From positions 1 to 48,014 of the forward strand of contig JAIUMM010000010.1 of the NCBI GenBank assembly GCA_022565615.1: a stretch of 48,014 bases of DNA, read 5' to 3'. A model generated the notes under the pieces. That model was given only the letters and a program-made list of their open reading frames with translations, did not search any database and was not told where the DNA came from. Shown piece by piece: positions 45,754 through 48,014 of this stretch; the stretch's first letter is position 1; the number at the start of each line of letters is the position of its first letter. This DNA comes from Nanobdellota archaeon (lineage in GTDB: Archaea; Nanobdellota; Nanobdellia; Woesearchaeales; UBA583). The position numbers were made by a program, and so were the translations under genes.

Positions 45754-46716
45754 TTAGTTCTTTTTACTTATTTTTTGATTTATTTTCTTGTCATCTATTC
45801 TTTTTTTTCCTTCTCTTTTATGTAATAATTCCTTTGAAACTTCTTGAGCACTTCTTTTAGGAGTCTCTAAATATTCAGGAGGAACTCCACCCATTTCTTT
45901 AATAGTTTTTCTAATAGAATGACCCACATTAAAATGAATATCTTTTGCCGCTTTAGCAGATTTAATATCATGTTTTTGTAAAATATCTTTAGTTTGAGTT
46001 ACTCTAAATAAATTAGCAGCCATTTCAGTTGAACTCATAAAGTCTAAAATTTTCTCATCTTCACCAAGTCCTTTTCTTTCATGAATCTCTTTTGCACTCA
46101 ATCCTCCATATAATCCCTCATATCCTTTATTATAAAAATCTGAAAAATCATCACTTGAACTCACTCCACTTTTTTTAGCAGCTCTTGAGAGTTTAATATT
46201 TTCACTCTTCAAATATCTTCTCATCTCAACTCGTTTAATTTCCTCACTAGTAATGTCTCCAATTTGAACTGAGCGTACTTTTGATGCAAAATAACTCTGA
46301 GCTTGAGCTACAACTTTAAATTTAGGATCAGCATTTTGAATAATTAAATATGTAGCAAAACGTGACAATTTATAATCAGCAACTTCTTTAAATTGTACAC
46401 CAAATACTTCAAAAGGTCTTGTTGTCAAAATGAAATGTGATTTAATTTCATTTCCCCCATTTTCACATGCAAGTTGAGCTTTTTTTATAACTCTTTCAAA
46501 TTCAGTCCAATGAGGATAATCAAATAATTGTTGTAAATCTCTTGCATACCAAAAATCCAAATGTTGTTCATCAAATTTAGATAATTCCTCAAATGATTTC
46601 TCAAATTCACTATATTTTGAAGAATTTTCAAGTAAATTTGATTTAGAATTTATATCCATTCTAGAATTATAACTAGTTTTATTAACTCCTAAATTTGAAC
46701 TATTTTCCCCTTTCAC
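45754..46716 (-). CDS. dinD: DNA damage-inducible protein D (DinD) family
   Basis: The protein has 320 residues (E. coli DinD is about 270). The signature runs LDFWYARDLQQLFDYPHWTEF, FERVIKKAQLACENGG, VADYKLSRFATYLIIQNADP and VVAQAQSYFASKVRSVQ. Later NKGYEGLYGGLSAKEIHERK and ILDFMSSTEMAANLFRVTQT match the C-terminal half of the family. In E. coli DinD inhibits RecA-mediated strand exchange; the N-terminal part resembles Bro-N domains of phage and viruses. The start is GTG (46714-46716), supported by AGGTGAT a few bases upstream; the next ATG is at residue 20. The extra N- and C-terminal Lys/Ser-rich ends look disordered. Family members are often acquired from mobile elements. Confidence 0.88.
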   Translation of the reverse strand: MKGENSSNLGVNKTSYNSRMDINSKSNLLENSSKYSEFEKSFEELSKFDEQHLDFWYARDLQQLFDYPHWTEFERVIKKAQLACENGGNEIKSHFILTTRPFEVFGVQFKEVADYKLSRFATYLIIQNADPKFKVVAQAQSYFASKVRSVQIGDITSEEIKRVEMRRYLKSENIKLSRAAKKSGVSSSDDFSDFYNKGYEGLYGGLSAKEIHERKGLGEDEKILDFMSSTEMAANLFRVTQTKDILQKHDIKSAKAAKDIHFNVGHSIRKTIKEMGGVPPEYLETPKRSAQEVSKELLHKREGKKRIDDKKINQKISKKN

Positions 46717-46728
46717 CTTAAATCACCT
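46717..46728 (-). promoter_or_regulatory. ribosome binding site deciding the GTG start of dinD
   Basis: AGGTGATTTAAG immediately precedes the GTG. GGTGAT is complementary to the 16S rRNA 3' end at a suitable distance, supporting this start over the downstream ATG. Confidence 0.5.
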
Positions 46729-46846
46729 AATTACTTATATGATTTTGAAGTATTTAAATGTAAGTGAAATATGCATTTATATTACTATAATTATGTAACT
46801 CAAATCAAAAACAAAGTTTTTTATAAAAATAAAGTCAAATAAATAT

Positions 46847-47725
46847 ATGATTAATATCATGGATAAATTTCAAAGAAGTTGGGATATTACAAAATTAACA
46901 TTCTCAATTTTAAAAAAAGATAAAACGATGCTCCTCTTTCCTGTCATGAGTAGTATATTTTCAATATTATTTATTGTAATGCTAATTGTACCATTTGTTA
47001 TTCTCTCATTATTTGGAATAACTGACACCAGTGGAATTGTGATATTTAGTGCATTATTTGTAGTATATTTTGGACTTGCATTTTTAGCTACATTTTTCAA
47101 TGTATGTGTTGTATTTTATACTAAAAAAACATTTAGAAATGAACCTGTTTCATTTAAATCAACTCTCTCATTTGGTTTTTCAAACTTAAAATTAATATTT
47201 TATTGGGCATTAGTGAGTGCAACTGTGAGTGTATTAATTAGAATATTAGAAAATGCTACAAGAAGAATGGGAGGAATTGGGCAAATAATTTCAAGAATGC
47301 TACTTGCAACTGCTGCAATGGGTTGGGCAATTGCTACTGTGTTTGTAATTCCAAGTATTGTTTATAATAAAAGAACTCCATTTGATGCAATTAAAGAATC
47401 TGTTCAAACTCTTAAAAAAACATGGGGAGAATCATTAATTAGATACGCAGGATTAAACATTATCCAATTTATTGTAACATTTATTGGAGTAATTATCCTA
47501 GGAGGACTTACGATAGTTTCATTTATGATAAATTTATATCTAGGATTAGTTATGCTCACAATTACAATTCTATTTGTAGTGATAGCTTCATTAGTATTTC
47601 AAGTAGCAAATGATATATTTAACACAGCATTGTTTGAATATGCACAAAATGGTTCAGTTCCAAATGGATATAATCAAAAAGCTTTAAATGATGCGTTTGT
47701 TCAAGATACAACTCAAAGATTTTAA
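46847..47725 (+). CDS. DUF6159-like multi-pass membrane protein
   Basis: The protein has 292 residues. It begins MDKFQRSWDITKLTFSILKKDKTMLLFPVMSSIFS (from residue 5), a beginning I associate with DUF6159 membrane proteins. About six hydrophobic segments follow: 27-57, 64-84, 114-131, 150-170, 202-222 and 226-252. GGIGQIISRML and YNKRTPFDAIKESVQTLKKTWGES are loop/amphipathic features. Function unknown. Start could be 46847 or 46859; a TTTTTTATAAAA box about 25 bases before 46847 favours the first, while homologue-like sequence favours the second. It is divergent from dinD. Confidence 0.7.
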   Translation: MINIMDKFQRSWDITKLTFSILKKDKTMLLFPVMSSIFSILFIVMLIVPFVILSLFGITDTSGIVIFSALFVVYFGLAFLATFFNVCVVFYTKKTFRNEPVSFKSTLSFGFSNLKLIFYWALVSATVSVLIRILENATRRMGGIGQIISRMLLATAAMGWAIATVFVIPSIVYNKRTPFDAIKESVQTLKKTWGESLIRYAGLNIIQFIVTFIGVIILGGLTIVSFMINLYLGLVMLTITILFVVIASLVFQVANDIFNTALFEYAQNGSVPNGYNQKALNDAFVQDTTQRF

Positions 47726-47846
47726 TTAAAATAATTTATTTGATTAAATTTATTTTTATAGTTATTTTACAGTTATTTTTTAGACAATTAAAAATATTTT
47801 TGAAATTATTGGTATAATCATCCTTAAGAATATTTTGAAAAACATA

Positions 47847-47876
47847 TAAAATAAAATAAAATAAAATAAAATAAAA
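47847..47876. repeat. (TAAAA)n simple repeat
   Basis: Six copies of TAAAA in the 219-base gap between the DUF6159-like gene and the right-edge gene. The rest of this gap holds a poly-T-containing stretch after the DUF6159-like gene and the two inverted repeats listed separately. Confidence 0.9.
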
Positions 47877-47897
47877 AATTGTTTTAATGTGTAAACG

Positions 47898-47913
47898 GGT
47901 GACATATGTCACC
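47898..47913. promoter_or_regulatory. perfect 16-base palindrome, probable operator
   Basis: GGTGACATATGTCACC is fully self-complementary and much more GC-rich than its surroundings. It sits directly before a TATA-like TCTAAAAATAC (47915-47925), which is about 25 bases before the ATG at 47945. It therefore covers the BRE position, a classic site for an archaeal repressor or activator. Confidence 0.6.
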
Positions 47914-47938
47914 AGTCTAAAAATACTAGATTTTTAGT

Positions 47939-47962
47939 AATTTCATGAAACCTCATGAAATT
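47939..47962. repeat. inverted repeat spanning a start codon
   Basis: AATTTCATGA-AACC-TCATGAAATT has 10-base perfect arms, and the first arm contains the ATG at 47945. It could be an operator half-site pair, an mRNA hairpin hiding the start, or a mobile-element end. Confidence 0.6.
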
Positions 47963-48014
47963 CGAAAAGAATTCCTTAAATTAAGAGTTAAGCAAAATTC
48001 ATATTCTAAATGTC
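47945..48014 (+). CDS. start of a gene running off the right edge, possibly HTH protein
   Basis: Twenty-three codons are visible: MKPHEIRKEFLKLRVKQNSY then SKC. The text resembles the beginning of helix-turn-helix transposase or regulator proteins (IRKEFLKLR-x-x-Q-x-x-YSKC), but it is too short to assign. A TATA-like box about 25 bases upstream and two inverted repeats around the start suggest regulated, perhaps self-regulated, expression. Confidence 0.45.
   Translation, partial: MKPHEIRKEFLKLRVKQNSYSKC

Noticed and set aside
47847-47876. Possible CRISPR array
   Set aside because: It is a simple TAAAA repeat with no spacers; no CRISPR array or cas gene was seen anywhere in the window.

Overview
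The window is very AT-rich and archaeal. It carries archaeal/eukaryotic-type ribosomal proteins (eS4, eL32, eL19, long uL18 and uS5), TATA-like boxes about 25 bases before many first genes (leaderless pattern), GGAGG-type ribosome sites in front of internal operon genes, and a tRNA-Thr(GGT) without an encoded CCA. The shortened gene set and the surface-protein motif CGNNICEPGQNPFTCPQDC suggest a DPANN lineage (Woesearchaeota/Pacearchaeota/Nanoarchaeota-like). That placement is inference.

Bases 1-33065 (minus strand) are dominated by one enormous reading frame. Starting at an ATG at 33065, the same frame stays open to the left edge for 11,021 codons, apart from a TAA at 29556-29558 and a TAG at 13245-13247. 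Each stop falls inside a repeated extracellular module whose sequence resumes directly after it. The three pieces therefore look like one gene: an N-terminal signal/anchor, about 10,600 residues of secreted modules (Asn-X-Ser/Thr-rich stretch, CxxC repeats, propeller-like segments, DUF2341, LamG, fibrinogen-like, lectin-like, Gly-rich, GLUG and many Ig-like units), a membrane helix near 1147-1221, and a cytoplasmic HerA/FtsK-class ATPase domain at 1-1130. The gene continues off the left edge.

Bases 33066-33299 hold a divergent promoter region with a (TAAA)n microsatellite. A GNAT-like acetyltransferase gene follows on the plus strand (33300-33890).

Bases 33990-40306 (minus strand) are an spc-type ribosomal protein operon in canonical archaeal order: uS17-uL14-uL24-eS4-uL5-uS14-uS8-uL6-eL32-eL19-uL18-uS5. 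The usual uL30, uL15 and SecY do not follow uS5. uS14 has lost two of its four zinc cysteines, and eL32 and uS5 carry low-complexity tails.

Bases 40307-48014 hold short, mostly single-gene units: a structured-looking intergenic region, a small Cys-containing protein, an AbrB/MraZ-like protein, an HD-domain phosphohydrolase, a glutaredoxin, an aldo/keto reductase, a small membrane protein, tRNA-Thr, a DUF924 protein, two proteins of unknown function, DinD, a DUF6159-like membrane protein, and the start of a gene at the right edge preceded by two inverted repeats.

The main candidate for a new system is the giant surface protein joined in one frame to a cytoplasmic HerA-class ATPase, with two in-frame stops that may be sequencing errors, mutations, programmed readthrough or, for TAG, recoding.
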